From Oscillospiraceae bacterium (lineage in GTDB: Bacteria > Bacillota > Clostridia > Oscillospirales > Oscillospiraceae): DNA of 44,833 bases. The position numbers and the translations under genes are program-made. Within the stretch, counting starts at the first letter, position 1, and each line of letters starts with the position of its first letter. The notes beneath the pieces are model-generated. The model did no database searches. It was not told the DNA's origin and worked only from the letters and a program-made list of their open reading frames with translations. Where the stretch lies: NCBI GenBank assembly GCA_017522015.1, contig JAFXAW010000024.1, positions 1 through 44,833 of the forward strand, written 5' to 3'. Positions 1-8,261 of this stretch are shown piece after piece.

Positions 1-208
1 GTTCTACTGTATCTTTTCCTGTTTGTTTTAGGTAAAGAAAACCTACTGGTTTTTCATCTTTATATGCACAGAAGAATATTTTACCAACACTATCTTCTAT
101 ATATTCTTCTCTTGATTCAGGAATTCCAAACCAATCAGGTAGTGCTTCAAGTATATATCTCGTTATATTCTTTTTCTCTATATCATTTGATATTTCTAAT
201 ATATCCAT
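1..208 (-). CDS. GNAT family N-acetyltransferase, N-terminal part (runs off the window)
   Basis: The first 69 codons of a minus-strand gene are visible, from an ATG at 208 down to the window edge. A GGAG ribosome binding site lies about 12 bases upstream of the ATG. The peptide starts MDILEISNDIEKKN, contains ALPDWFGIPESREEYIED and then a strand reading KIFFCAYKDEKPVGFLYLK, the usual layout of the first helices and the beta2-beta3 region of small GNAT acetyltransferases of about 150 residues. The acetyl-CoA binding loop would lie outside the window. The substrate cannot be told. The gene is very AT-rich, with codons such as ATA, AGA and TTA, unlike everything to its right, which suggests recent acquisition. 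Confidence 0.7.
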   Translation of the reverse strand, partial: MDILEISNDIEKKNITRYILEALPDWFGIPESREEYIEDSVGKIFFCAYKDEKPVGFLYLKQTGKDTVE

Positions 209-306
209 AAGTAAGTTATCTCCATAAAATTCTTATCTCTTCGACCAATTCAAGTTTCTCTGACTGTTTGATGTATTTTATCACGAAGTTGCCGTATATA
301 CAAGAA

Positions 307-336
307 CAGTCCCGGCGGAGGATCCAGCCGGGACTG
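307..336 (-). terminator. Hairpin downstream of the MATE gene
   Basis: A 10-bp perfect stem (CAGTCCCGGC at 307-316 with its complement at 327-336) lies beyond the stop of the MATE gene. Read on the minus strand it is followed by a moderately T-rich stretch (TTCTTGTATAT), so it is a plausible but weak terminator. Confidence 0.45.
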
Positions 337-355
337 AAATGTTTTGCGGATGCCC

Positions 356-378
356 GCCGTGCCCTGCACGGCTTTTTT
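356..378 (+). terminator. Short intrinsic-terminator-like hairpin, plus strand
   Basis: GCCGTGC (356-362), a 3-base loop and GCACGGC (366-372) are followed by six T residues at 373-378. This is a plus-strand terminator shape, yet no plus-strand gene lies upstream inside the window. It may mark the edge of the region that meets the AT-rich segment at 1-290. Confidence 0.4.
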
Positions 379-392
379 GTTTGGCGATTCTT

Positions 393-1805
393 TTATTCAG
401 CAGGTTCGGGTGCTGCGGTGGATTGCGCAGCGGCGTTTAACATCTCGTAGCGCCGCTTTCCTGCCTTGCGCCAGAAGCCGCCCCAATAATAGGTGGCGAA
501 GATGATGTCCGCACCGACCGGCGCGACAGCGGTTGCAAAGATAATGCCGAAAAGACCCATATCAAACACACGGGTGAACAGCAGGCACAGCGTGAGCCGC
601 AGGAACACACCGTCGGTGAGATAGGCGATGGCGGACAGCGTTGTGTTGCCGACGCCGGTGCAGGCCGCGCCGTGCGAGCTGAAGATGGCCATGGAGGCGT
701 TGTGGATGATGTGCAGCCGCAGATACAGGCGGCAGATGTCCACAACCTCCGGATTCTTGTCAAAGAGGTGGATGATCGGATCCGGGCAGAAGACGATGAC
801 CACCGTGGTGACTGCCGTGATGCAGAAGTTGATGAGCATGGTGGTGTCAATGGTCTTCTTCACGCGGTCAAGCTTGCCCGCGCCGACACACTGTCCACAG
901 ATGGAGCCCGCGGCGGTGCTGACGGCAAAATAGGGCATGCAGCAGACGTTGATGAGCTTACCGCCAATGCCGACAGCGGAGGAAGCGGCAACGCCGTAAA
1001 CATTGACCAGCGAGAGGACATAGGACAGGGTCAGGTTGATGACCGAGGACTGCAGCGCAAGCGGGATGCCAAGGCGCAGATATTCCTTCAGCCAGCGCGG
1101 CAGAAGCAGAAAGCTTCTGCGCTTGAAGTCAAAGGAGAAATGCTCTCTTCTGCGGTAAAGATAGACAAGCGCAAAGAGGACGGAGCAGACAATGGCGAGC
1201 ATGGTCGCAAGGCCTGCACCGAAGGCGCCCATGTGCAGCGGTCCGACAAAGAGAAAGTCCAGCACGACGTTGATGCCGGCGGAGATGGCGGTAAAGAGCA
1301 GGGGACGCTTGGAGTCGCCAAGCCCGCGCATGATGGCACTCAGCGCAAGGTTGAGGAACATAAACACAAGACCGATGCTGGTGATCTGCATGTAATCCGT
1401 CGCACCCTCGAGCGCCTCGGCAGGCGTGTTGAGCAGCCGAAGCCCGAGCTGCGTGCCGAAAAGGCCGACAACACTCAGAAGCAAACCGATGATGGTGCAC
1501 AGCGTGAGCAGGGAGCCGATGGCGGAGTTGAGAGACTTCTGATCCCGCGCGCCCTTGAGCTGGGAGATGAGAATCTGTCCGCCGTTGGAAAAGCCCATGC
1601 CGACCGTGGTGAGCAGGTTGAGAATCTGTCCGCCGGTTGTCACGGCGGAGATGCCGACGCTTCCGTCAAACATGCCGATGATGAGCGTGTCAACAACATT
1701 GTAGAACGTGGTGAGCATGTTCGCCAAAAAGAGCGGCCATGCGAACTTGACCATCGTTTTCAGAACACTGCCTTCGGTGAAATTGTTTTCCAATGTGTTG
1801 CTCAT
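393..1805 (-). CDS. MATE family efflux transporter
   Basis: A 470-residue polytopic membrane protein of the multidrug and toxic compound extrusion family, which exports organic cations or other small molecules using a Na+ or H+ gradient. The N-terminus (FTEGSVLKTMVKFAWPLFLANML, interrupted by no gap) and the NVVDTLIIG motif of helix 2 are typical. Two MatE halves of about six helices each can be followed, and the length matches the family. The ATG overlaps the TGA of the upstream gene in an ATGA arrangement, so the two genes are translationally coupled. The C-terminal tail is short and Ala/Pro/Glu-rich. The substrate cannot be predicted. Confidence 0.9.
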   Translation of the reverse strand: MSNTLENNFTEGSVLKTMVKFAWPLFLANMLTTFYNVVDTLIIGMFDGSVGISAVTTGGQILNLLTTVGMGFSNGGQILISQLKGARDQKSLNSAIGSLLTLCTIIGLLLSVVGLFGTQLGLRLLNTPAEALEGATDYMQITSIGLVFMFLNLALSAIMRGLGDSKRPLLFTAISAGINVVLDFLFVGPLHMGAFGAGLATMLAIVCSVLFALVYLYRRREHFSFDFKRRSFLLLPRWLKEYLRLGIPLALQSSVINLTLSYVLSLVNVYGVAASSAVGIGGKLINVCCMPYFAVSTAAGSICGQCVGAGKLDRVKKTIDTTMLINFCITAVTTVVIVFCPDPIIHLFDKNPEVVDICRLYLRLHIIHNASMAIFSSHGAACTGVGNTTLSAIAYLTDGVFLRLTLCLLFTRVFDMGLFGIIFATAVAPVGADIIFATYYWGGFWRKAGKRRYEMLNAAAQSTAAPEPAE

Positions 1806-2362
1806 GCCTGGCCTCCGTTGGTTTCATCCGGGTATTCCGCTCTTGCCCCGCCGATCAGCTTCGGGCGTGTGCGCGCGGCGAGCAGGATCGCTTCGCCGAT
1901 GTGCTTAACGCGCAGGCGAACCGGAACGGCCACATCCCGCAGATGCATGCCGATCAGCGTTCCGCCGATGTCCATTCCAGCATCTGCGCGCACATGCTCC
2001 ACCGCGACGGGGTCGCGCATGGCCTCGTATACGGCGGTGGCAAAGGAGCCGCCGGCTTTCGGGCGCGGGCGGACGCTTACGATCTCATACCCGAACTTCT
2101 CGGCGGCGGCGCGCTCCACAATCAGCGCGCGGTTGAGATGTTCACAGCACTGCGCTGCAAGGAAGAGTCCGCGGGCTTCCAGTGCGGCCATGGCGGCCTT
2201 TGCGACGGTTTTTCCCGTCTCGGGACTGGAGCCTTTTCCGATCTTTTCGCCGAGAATTTCGCTGGAAGAGCAGCCGATCACGACCAGCCCTCCCGGCCGG
2301 ACGGCCGCGATGTCCAGCAATTCACCGAGCGCAGCGCGAACCTGATTTTCAATTTCTGTCAT
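1802..2362 (-). CDS. UPF0340 / TIGR01440 family protein
   Basis: A 186-residue protein of the TIGR01440 (UPF0340, YwlG-like) family, conserved in Firmicutes and without an established function. The sequence shows the family hallmarks: an early segment VVIGCSSSEILGEKIGK, then GKTVAKAAMAALEARGLFLAAQCCEHLNRAL, and a late MDIGGTLIGMHLRDVAVPVR segment. It is the first gene of a two-gene unit with the MATE exporter, sharing four bases with it. It starts at the ATG at 2362, with GGAG about 12 bases upstream. Confidence 0.85.
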   Translation of the reverse strand: MTEIENQVRAALGELLDIAAVRPGGLVVIGCSSSEILGEKIGKGSSPETGKTVAKAAMAALEARGLFLAAQCCEHLNRALIVERAAAEKFGYEIVSVRPRPKAGGSFATAVYEAMRDPVAVEHVRADAGMDIGGTLIGMHLRDVAVPVRLRVKHIGEAILLAARTRPKLIGGARAEYPDETNGGQA

Positions 2363-2447
2363 AAAAACTCAACTCCAAAAAAGTGCAGAGGGGAATTGCT
2401 CCCCGGGTGATTCCGTGCGTGGAGTTTCAGATAACTCCAACTTTTTT

Positions 2448-2475
2448 ATTATAGCACGCCGGATAGAAAACACAA
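2448..2475 (-). promoter_or_regulatory. Sigma-A promoter for the UPF0340-MATE unit
   Basis: Read on the minus strand: TTGTGT (2475-2470), 16-base spacer, TATAAT (2453-2448), with an upstream TGC giving an extended -10. The leader between it and the ATG at 2362 is about 80 bases and can form two small stems (GGAGTT/AACTCC and GGGGA/TCCCC). Confidence 0.6.
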
Positions 2476-2556
2476 GGAAAATTTCTTTGTATGCGAAAAA
2501 TATCTTCCCTGCGTGCGGGATGGAAAAGAAAGACAGAATTTTTTTCGACATGAAGT

Positions 2557-2585
2557 TTGACATTTCGACACGCAGGAAGTATGAT
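2557..2585 (+). promoter_or_regulatory. Consensus sigma-A promoter for the DUF3048 gene
   Basis: TTGACA at 2557-2562, a 17-base spacer and TATGAT at 2580-2585. The start codon follows 50 bases downstream. Confidence 0.8.
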
Positions 2586-2634
2586 ACAATCTAAGGGCAA
2601 TATGTTGTCATTGACCAAAGTGGAGGAATACAAT

Positions 2635-3744
2635 ATGAAGCGATTTTTGAGCATTTTGCTGGCATTGGCATTGGTGCTTTGCTTGGCGGCCTGCGGCACG
2701 GCGCAGCCGGAGCCGACGGCGGAACCCACGCCGGAGCTGAGCCAGACGCCCGAACCGACGCCGGAGCCGACACCCGAACCGACGCCGGAGCCGACGCCCG
2801 AGCCCACGCCGGAGCCGACACCGGTGCTCTATACGCACCCGCTCACCGGTGAGAGCAGCGAGACGCCTTTTGGCAACGCGCGGCCCTATGCCGTGATGAT
2901 CAACAATATTGACGTTGCACAGCCGCATTGCGCGACTTCGCAGTGTGACATTCTTTATGAGGTCCTTGTGGAGGGCGTGACGCGGATGATGGCGGTCTTC
3001 TCCGATCTGCAGGATGTGGGTAAGATCGGCAGCATGCGCTCCCTGCGCCCCTATTATCTGGACATTGCCACGACCTATGATGCGATTATGATCCACGCGG
3101 GTGGCAGCGAACAGGCCTATTACGATGTCGCTGTGCTTGGTTGGGAAAATATCGACGGCGTGCGCGGACCGGGATCCTATGCTTTCTACCGCGATCCGAA
3201 CCGGATGACTTATGGCATTGAGCACAGCCTGTTTACAACGGGCGAGCAGATTCTCTCCACCACGCAGGATCTAGAGTATCGCACAGAGCATGAGCAGGAG
3301 GACTTTGATTACGGTCTGCAGTTCGTGGACGACGCCACCCCGGACGGAGGGATTGCAGAGCAGGTGACTGTCCAGTTCGGCGGACTCTACGGAAAAACGA
3401 CGACGTTCAGCTATGATGCGGAGACGAAGCGCTACTACCCCGCGCAGTATGGCAGCGATTACATCGACGGCAACAACGGGGAGAAGGTTGGCTTTACCAA
3501 TGTGCTGGTGCTCTATGCGGAGACACAGATGGTTGACGAATACGGCCGCCTTGCCGTGACGCTCACGGGAGAGAACGAGGGCGTGTTCATCTGCGGCGGA
3601 AAGTCCGGCGATATTACCTGGAGCCGTGAAGACCACAATTCGCAGTTCCGTTACACCAAGGCGGACGGAAGCCCGCTGGCTTTCGGCGTCGGCAAAACGT
3701 ACATCTGCATTGTTCCTGTGGGAAGCAAGCTGGAAATGAGCTGA
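2635..3744 (+). CDS. DUF3048 domain lipoprotein (YerB-like)
   Basis: A predicted 369-residue lipoprotein. The ATG at 2635 is chosen because TGGAGGA lies 8-14 bases upstream and the protein then opens with a clean lipoprotein signal (MKRFLSILLALALVLCLAAC, lipid-modified Cys at residue 20). Residues about 24-65 form a low-complexity Pro-Glu-Thr linker of PEPT units, probably spanning the cell wall. The rest matches DUF3048, seen in Bacillus YerB: an early block RPYAVMINNIDVAQPHCA and VGKIGSMRSLRPYYLDIA, and a C-terminal block with FTNVLVLYAETQ. The role of the domain is not settled. It is transcribed alone from its own promoter and ends at a strong bidirectional terminator. Confidence 0.85.
   Translation: MKRFLSILLALALVLCLAACGTAQPEPTAEPTPELSQTPEPTPEPTPEPTPEPTPEPTPEPTPVLYTHPLTGESSETPFGNARPYAVMINNIDVAQPHCATSQCDILYEVLVEGVTRMMAVFSDLQDVGKIGSMRSLRPYYLDIATTYDAIMIHAGGSEQAYYDVAVLGWENIDGVRGPGSYAFYRDPNRMTYGIEHSLFTTGEQILSTTQDLEYRTEHEQEDFDYGLQFVDDATPDGGIAEQVTVQFGGLYGKTTTFSYDAETKRYYPAQYGSDYIDGNNGEKVGFTNVLVLYAETQMVDEYGRLAVTLTGENEGVFICGGKSGDITWSREDHNSQFRYTKADGSPLAFGVGKTYICIVPVGSKLEMS
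2690..2822 (+). repeat. PEPT-unit low-complexity repeat inside the DUF3048 gene
   Basis: An imperfect tandem 12-base unit of the form GAGCCGACGCCC encodes consecutive Pro-Glu-Pro-Thr units. Such tracts change length by replication slippage, so the linker length probably varies between strains. Confidence 0.75.
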
Positions 3745-3765
3745 AAAAAGCGGTAAGAAAAAGCA

Positions 3766-3811
3766 AAGAGGCTGCAGCGAAAATTCGCTGCAGCCTCTTG
3801 ACTGTTTTTTT
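3766..3811. terminator. Bidirectional terminator between DUF3048 gene and rpsU
   Basis: A 16-bp perfect stem (AAGAGGCTGCAGCGAA at 3766-3781, complement 3784-3799) is followed by a run of seven T at 3805-3811. On the opposite strand it is followed by TTTGCTTTTTCTT, so it serves both converging genes. It overlaps the end of rpsU by two bases. Confidence 0.85.
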
Positions 3812-3995
3812 AATAAGAACGCTTGTTCTTATTCTTGCGTGCGGCTTCGCTCTTCTTGCGACGCTTGACGCTGGGGCTCTGGTAATACTCCTTCTTGCGA
3901 AGGTCGGCCAGCACGCCGGCTTTGGCGCAGTTACGCTTAAAGCGTCTCAGCGCGGCATCCAGAGACTCGTTTTCCTTGACATGGACTTCAGACAT
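3810..3995 (-). CDS. rpsU: 30S ribosomal protein S21
   Basis: A 61-residue basic protein matching bacterial S21: [20 protein letters not shown] near the N-terminus and a Lys/Arg-rich tail. It sits on the small subunit near the anti-Shine-Dalgarno end of 16S rRNA. The ATG at 3995 is preferred over an in-frame ATG six codons upstream, because GGAGGGAGGG precedes it at the correct distance and S21 proteins start with this M-(S/x)-E-V pattern. It is transcribed alone from a consensus promoter at 4052-4080. Confidence 0.95.
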   Translation of the reverse strand: MSEVHVKENESLDAALRRFKRNCAKAGVLADLRKKEYYQSPSVKRRKKSEAARKNKNKRSY

Positions 3996-4051
3996 TTTAT
4001 TCCCTCCCTCCAATTTGTGCCTTGAGGGGTATCTTTGCTTTTAACACAGGC

Positions 4052-4080
4052 ATTATAATCGTTTTCCACTGCGTTGTCAA
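4052..4080 (-). promoter_or_regulatory. Perfect consensus sigma-A promoter for rpsU
   Basis: On the minus strand: TTGACA (4080-4075), 17-base spacer, TATAAT (4057-4052). Both hexamers match the consensus exactly, which fits a strongly expressed ribosomal protein gene. Confidence 0.88.
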
Positions 4081-4283
4081 GTATTACTTTGCTCTGCATC
4101 TTTCTTGCATCATAACCGCACATAACTGCACAATTCCGAATGTATTGCGCGCGGGGTGGAAATTCGTGCCCCGGGGCGGTTTTGGGCTCGGTCTCCCGCC
4201 CCTGATGCGGGAAGAACCGACACAATGCCCAAAAAAAGTGCATTTCTGCGCCTTGGTTTCATGATAAAAATTCGGATTCATAC

Positions 4284-4312
4284 TTTTCTTTTGTAAATTG
4301 TGTTGTTATAAT
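4284..4312 (+). promoter_or_regulatory. Extended -10 promoter for prs
   Basis: TATAAT at 4307-4312 is preceded by TGT (4304-4306), giving an extended -10. The -35 position at 4284-4289 reads TTTTCT and is poor. The leader to the GTG start is about 58 bases. Confidence 0.55.
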
Positions 4313-4376
4313 GACAATAGGGCAATATGCCCGTGTTCTTGTGAAACAGAAATAGATATAAGGAGAGGAACATCAA

Positions 4377-5336
4377 GTGATTGCACATGGTAAAGAAGTA
4401 AAGGTATTTGCCGGGAACTCCAACCCTGCACTCGCCGAGGGCATCTGCGCGTATCTGCACAAGACGCTCGGCAAATCCGAGTCGAAGAGGTTTGCCGATG
4501 GGGAATGCTCCATCTCCGTGTATGAGAGCGTGCGTGGCGTGGATGTTTTCATTGTCCAGTCCACCTGCAAGCCCGTGAACGACAACCTCATGGAGCTGCT
4601 CGTCATGATCGACGCGATGAAGCGCGCCAGCGCCGGACGTATCACCGCCGTTATCCCGTATTTCGGCTATGCCCGTCAGGACCGCAAGACCAAGAGCCGT
4701 GACCCGATTTCCGCCAAGCTCGTGGCAAACCTGCTCACCGAGGCCGGCGCGGACCGTATTCTGACGATGGATCTGCACGCCAATCAGATTCAGGGATTCT
4801 TTGACATTCCGGTGGACAACCTGCTTGGCGCACCGCTTTTTGCAAACTATTACTTAAACCGCTTCGGCAAGGGCAACGAGGACCTTATGGTCGTTTCTCC
4901 GGACGTGGGCAGCGTTTCCCGCGCGCGCAACTTCGCGCTGAAGCTCAATGTCAACATGGCCATCGTGGACAAGCGCCGTGAGAAGGCCAACCAGTCCGAA
5001 GTGATGAACATCATCGGTAACGTTGAGGGCAAGACCGTCGTTCTGCTGGACGATATGGTGGACACGGCCGGCTCTCTCTGCGGCGCGGCCAAGGCGCTTG
5101 TGGAGATCGGCGGCGCGAAGGAGATCTATGCCTGCGCGAGCCATGGCGTGCTCTCCGGTCCTGCGATCGAGCGTATCCGTGACAGCTACATCAAGGAGCT
5201 TCTGCTTCTCGACACGATTCCCTATCCGGGTGCTGAGCCCTGCGACAAGATCAGCTATCTGCCTGTTGCATCCGTGTTCGGCGAGGCGATCAACCGCATT
5301 TACGAAGAAGAGGCCATGTCCACGCTGTTTGAATAA
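4377..5336 (+). CDS. prs: Ribose-phosphate pyrophosphokinase (PRPP synthetase)
   Basis: A 319-residue class I PRPP synthetase, which makes 5-phosphoribosyl 1-pyrophosphate from ribose 5-phosphate and ATP for purine, pyrimidine, His, Trp and NAD synthesis. It shows the N-terminal substrate region (KVFAGNSNPALAEGIC, FADGECSISV), the YFGYARQDRK segment, the LTMDLHANQIQGFFDIPVDNL loop and the PRPP-binding motif VVLLDDMVDTAGSL. It starts with GTG; AGGAGAGG at 4361-4368 lies 8 bases upstream. The length matches the family. A perfect 12-bp hairpin follows it before pth. Confidence 0.96.
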   Translation: MIAHGKEVKVFAGNSNPALAEGICAYLHKTLGKSESKRFADGECSISVYESVRGVDVFIVQSTCKPVNDNLMELLVMIDAMKRASAGRITAVIPYFGYARQDRKTKSRDPISAKLVANLLTEAGADRILTMDLHANQIQGFFDIPVDNLLGAPLFANYYLNRFGKGNEDLMVVSPDVGSVSRARNFALKLNVNMAIVDKRREKANQSEVMNIIGNVEGKTVVLLDDMVDTAGSLCGAAKALVEIGGAKEIYACASHGVLSGPAIERIRDSYIKELLLLDTIPYPGAEPCDKISYLPVASVFGEAINRIYEEEAMSTLFE

Positions 5337-5346
5337 CAGAAAACCG

Positions 5347-5373
5347 TACCGCGCACCGTTTCGGTGCGCGGTA
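5347..5373 (+). other. Perfect 12-bp hairpin between prs and pth
   Basis: TACCGCGCACCG (5347-5358), loop TTT, and its complement (5362-5373). No T-run follows, so it is not a normal terminator. It may stabilise the prs 3' end or reduce read-through into pth. Confidence 0.6.
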
Positions 5374-5393
5374 TGAACAAGGATGGAAACCTT

Positions 5394-5981
5394 ATGCTGT
5401 TCAAAAAACCGTCCGGCGTGAGCTGGCTGCTGGTGTTTCTGGGAAATCCCGGAGCGAAGTTCAGCGGCAGCCGCCACAACGTCGGATTCATGACGGCCGA
5501 CGTGCTGGAAAAACGCCTGAACGTGCGCATCGAGCGTCTTCGCTTCAAGGCGATGACCGCGCAGGCCGAGCTCGGCGGACAAAAGGTGCTGCTGATGAAG
5601 CCGCAGACCTATATGAATCTCTCCGGAGAAGCTGTGCGTCCCGCCGCGGCATTTTATAAAATTCCGCCTGAACGGGTGCTTCTTGTTTCGGACGATGTGA
5701 CTTTGCCGACCGGCAAACTGCGCATTCGCACCTCCGGCTCCGCCGGGGGGCATAACGGGCTTAAAAGCATCATCGCCTGCCTGGGCTCGGATGCTTTCCC
5801 GCGCGTGAAGATCGGCGTGGGCGCGCCGCCAAACAAGGAATATGATATGGCGGACTGGGTGCTCTCGGGCTTCCACGGCCAGGACGCAAAGACGATCGAC
5901 GAGGCGGTGCTCCGCGCAGCGGACGCGATCGAGTGCATCCTCTCTGAGGGCGCCGAGCGCGCCATGAACAAGTTTAACTAA
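5394..5981 (+). CDS. pth: Peptidyl-tRNA hydrolase
   Basis: Releases peptides from peptidyl-tRNA that has dropped off ribosomes. Family features: LLVFLGNPGAKFSGSRHNVGF at the N-terminus, with the catalytic His and the conserved Asn in RHNVG; MKPQTYMNLSGEAV; a DDVTLPTGKLRIR strand with the catalytic Asp; SAGGHNGLKSI; and GVGAP near the end. From the ATG at 5394 it has 195 residues, the usual length. This start is preferred because AAGGATGG lies just upstream and outside the hairpin at 5347-5373. An in-frame ATG at 5373 and GTG at 5364 fall on the hairpin. Confidence 0.93.
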   Translation: MLFKKPSGVSWLLVFLGNPGAKFSGSRHNVGFMTADVLEKRLNVRIERLRFKAMTAQAELGGQKVLLMKPQTYMNLSGEAVRPAAAFYKIPPERVLLVSDDVTLPTGKLRIRTSGSAGGHNGLKSIIACLGSDAFPRVKIGVGAPPNKEYDMADWVLSGFHGQDAKTIDEAVLRAADAIECILSEGAERAMNKFN

Positions 5982-6001
5982 TTTGTTGCAGATCAGATCG
6001 G

Positions 6002-6032
6002 ACGGCCGCCGATTCTTCGGCGGCCGTTTCCG
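6002..6032 (+). terminator. Hairpin downstream of pth
   Basis: ACGGCCGCCGA (6002-6012), loop TTCT, complement (6017-6027), then TTTCCGTAT. The stem is strong but the T tail is poor, so termination may be incomplete. Confidence 0.55.
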
Positions 6033-6092
6033 TATCCGGAACATAACTCTGCAATACGGATTTCCTCTCCAAAGGAGAAAGGGGACAGACAG

Positions 6093-8261
6093 ATGATCCA
6101 ATATTCTTCCAGACAGGTCATCATTTCCGGCGGTGTCCCGGTGGAGACACAGGCCGACGCCCGTCAGGGGCGCGAGAAGACCATGGCGTATTCCATCCTG
6201 CGTGCGCACGATACGGGGGATGGCGGACGCATGCGCATAAGCTTTGACGCGATGGTCAGCCACGACATCACCTATGTCGGCGTGATTCAGACGGCGCGTG
6301 CTTCCGGGATGCAGGAATTTCCCATCCCTTATGCGCTGACCAACTGCCACAACAGCCTTTGCGCTGTGGGCGGCACGATCAATGAGGATGACCATGCCTT
6401 CGGTCTTTCCGCCGCGATGAAATACGGCGGCATTTATGTCCCCGCCAATCAGGCAGTAATCCACCAGTATGCCCGCGAGAAGCTGACGGCCTGCGGCAAA
6501 ATGATTCTCGGCAGCGACAGCCACACCCGTTACGGCTGCTACGGCACCATGGGCGTCGGTGAGGGCGGCGGTGAGCTGGCCAAGCAGCTGCTGCGCAACA
6601 CATGGGATATTGAAGCGCCCGAGGTGATCCTCGTCTGGGTGGAGGGCAAGCCGCGCCGCGGCGTCGGCCCGCACGATGTGGCCATCGCGCTGGTTGCGGA
6701 GGTCTTCCCGGAGGGGCGCGTGAAAAATAAGGTTCTGGAGTTCGCGGGACCGGGCATCCGGAACCTCTCCATGGACTATCGCATCGGCATTGATGTCATG
6801 ACCACGGAAACGAGCTGCCTCAGCTCGATCTGGGAGACGGATGAGACGGTGCGCGATTTCTATGCCTGCGTCGGCAGAGCGGAGGATTATGCGCCTCTGC
6901 GCATTCAGGACGGCGCTGTGTATGACGGACTGATTACGATTGATCTGAACAAGGTGGAGTGCATGGCGGCGCTGCCGTTCCACCCCTCCAAGGCCGTGAC
7001 GATCCATGAACTGCAAAAGAATACCGAGCTGCTTGCTGAGCTGACGCAGGGCAGCGGCAAACCGGAGCAGGGCGTGATCGTCGGCTGCGCAGGCGGCATG
7101 TATGAAAACATCGTCGAGGCCGCCGCGATTCTCGAGACCGGAAAACTCGGCAACGGCTATTTTGACCTCTCAGTCTATCCCAGCAGCGCGCCCATTGCAA
7201 CGGCGCTGGCGGCAGACGGCACCATGACGAAGCTGCTTCGTGCCGGTGCGGTCGTCAAACCAGCTTTCTGCGGCCCCTGCTTCGGCGCGGGAGACTGTCC
7301 GGCGAATGCCACGCTTTCGCTGCGGCATTCCACGCGCAACTTCCCGAACCGTGAGGGCTCCAAGCCCGGCGAGGGACAGAGCGCCTATGTTGCGCTGATG
7401 GACGCGCGTTCCATCGCCGCGACCGCCGCAAACGGCGGTGTCATCACGGCGGCGAGCGACGTAGACTATGAAGTGCCGGAATTCCACTATGAATATGATG
7501 AAAGCGCTTATTTTGAGCGAGTTTATAACGGCTTTGGAAACCCGAAGCCGGAAACGGAGCTGCGCTTCGGCCCGAACATCACGGACTGGCCGAAGATGCC
7601 GGCGCTGAAAGAAAATCTGCTCGTGCGTCTTTGCGCCGTTATTCACGACGAGGTGACCACGACGGATGAGCTGATCCCCTCGGGCGAGACTTCGTCCTAT
7701 CGCTCCAATCCGGTGGGGCTGGCTGAGTTCACGCTCTCCCGCAGAGAGCCGGAGTATGTAAACCGCGCGAAAGCGGTTGCAGCCCTTGCCCGCAGCGTGG
7801 AGGCGGAAGGCCCGGCGCCCGAGCTGGCCGAGGTGCTCTCTGCAGTCGGTGCGGATGCGTCCGAAACCTGCGTCGGCTCCTGCATCTTTGCCCGCAAGCC
7901 GGGTGACGGCAGCGCCCGCGAGCAGGCGGCGTCCTGCCAGAAAGTGCTTGGCGGCTTTGCAAACCTCTGCTATGAGTACGCCACAAAGCGCTATCGCTCC
8001 AACTGCATCAACTGGGGCATCGTGCCCTTTACACTTCCGGAGGGAACGGAGTTTGCGGGACAGGTCGGTGACTGGGTCTATGTGCCCGGCCTGCGGGACG
8101 CGATCCTCTCCGGCAAAGAAACAATGGAAGCAAAACTGTTCTCCAAGGGAGAAACGGTTGACATAACGCTGAACTGCGCCGGTCTGGGCGAGGAGGAGAA
8201 AGAAATCCTCACCGACGGTTGCCTGATCAACTATTATGCGCGAAAGATGAGGGAAGCGTAA
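6093..8261 (+). CDS. Aconitase-family hydratase (YbhJ-like)
   Basis: A 722-residue protein of the aconitase superfamily. The iron-sulfur cluster ligands appear as a Cys in GVIVGCAGGMYENI and the pair in FCGPCFGAGDCPAN. The swivel domain near the C-terminus carries KRYRSNCINWGIVPFTLP. The segment GSDSHTRYGCYGTMGVGEGG, where substrate binds, is also present. The order and length resemble the uncharacterised hydratase YbhJ of E. coli more than AcnA or AcnB. Its stop overlaps the start of icd by one base, so in this genome it most likely isomerises citrate to isocitrate for that enzyme. This is inference from context. AAAGGAGAAAGGGG precedes the start. Confidence 0.85.
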   Translation: MIQYSSRQVIISGGVPVETQADARQGREKTMAYSILRAHDTGDGGRMRISFDAMVSHDITYVGVIQTARASGMQEFPIPYALTNCHNSLCAVGGTINEDDHAFGLSAAMKYGGIYVPANQAVIHQYAREKLTACGKMILGSDSHTRYGCYGTMGVGEGGGELAKQLLRNTWDIEAPEVILVWVEGKPRRGVGPHDVAIALVAEVFPEGRVKNKVLEFAGPGIRNLSMDYRIGIDVMTTETSCLSSIWETDETVRDFYACVGRAEDYAPLRIQDGAVYDGLITIDLNKVECMAALPFHPSKAVTIHELQKNTELLAELTQGSGKPEQGVIVGCAGGMYENIVEAAAILETGKLGNGYFDLSVYPSSAPIATALAADGTMTKLLRAGAVVKPAFCGPCFGAGDCPANATLSLRHSTRNFPNREGSKPGEGQSAYVALMDARSIAATAANGGVITAASDVDYEVPEFHYEYDESAYFERVYNGFGNPKPETELRFGPNITDWPKMPALKENLLVRLCAVIHDEVTTTDELIPSGETSSYRSNPVGLAEFTLSRREPEYVNRAKAVAALARSVEAEGPAPELAEVLSAVGADASETCVGSCIFARKPGDGSAREQAASCQKVLGGFANLCYEYATKRYRSNCINWGIVPFTLPEGTEFAGQVGDWVYVPGLRDAILSGKETMEAKLFSKGETVDITLNCAGLGEEEKEILTDGCLINYYARKMREA

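Larger units (their letters stand above)
3996..4376. other. Intergenic region between rpsU and prs
   Basis: These 381 bases hold the divergent promoters of rpsU and prs. The middle (about 4150-4230) is GC-rich and can form competing short stems (GGGGCGG with CCGCCCC, CCCGC with GCGGG). I see no open frame with a ribosome binding site and no recognisable RNA family. Confidence 0.5.

Noticed and set aside
672-2345. A 557-codon plus-strand frame opposite the MATE and UPF0340 genes
   Set aside because: It is an antisense shadow with charged, low-complexity composition.
2690-2822. CRISPR-like short repeats
   Set aside because: The 12-base periodicity encodes a Pro-Glu-Pro-Thr linker in frame, and there are no spacers.
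4854-7016. A 720-codon minus-strand frame across prs, pth and the hydratase gene
   Set aside because: It is antisense to three recognisable genes with good starts and carries no known motif.
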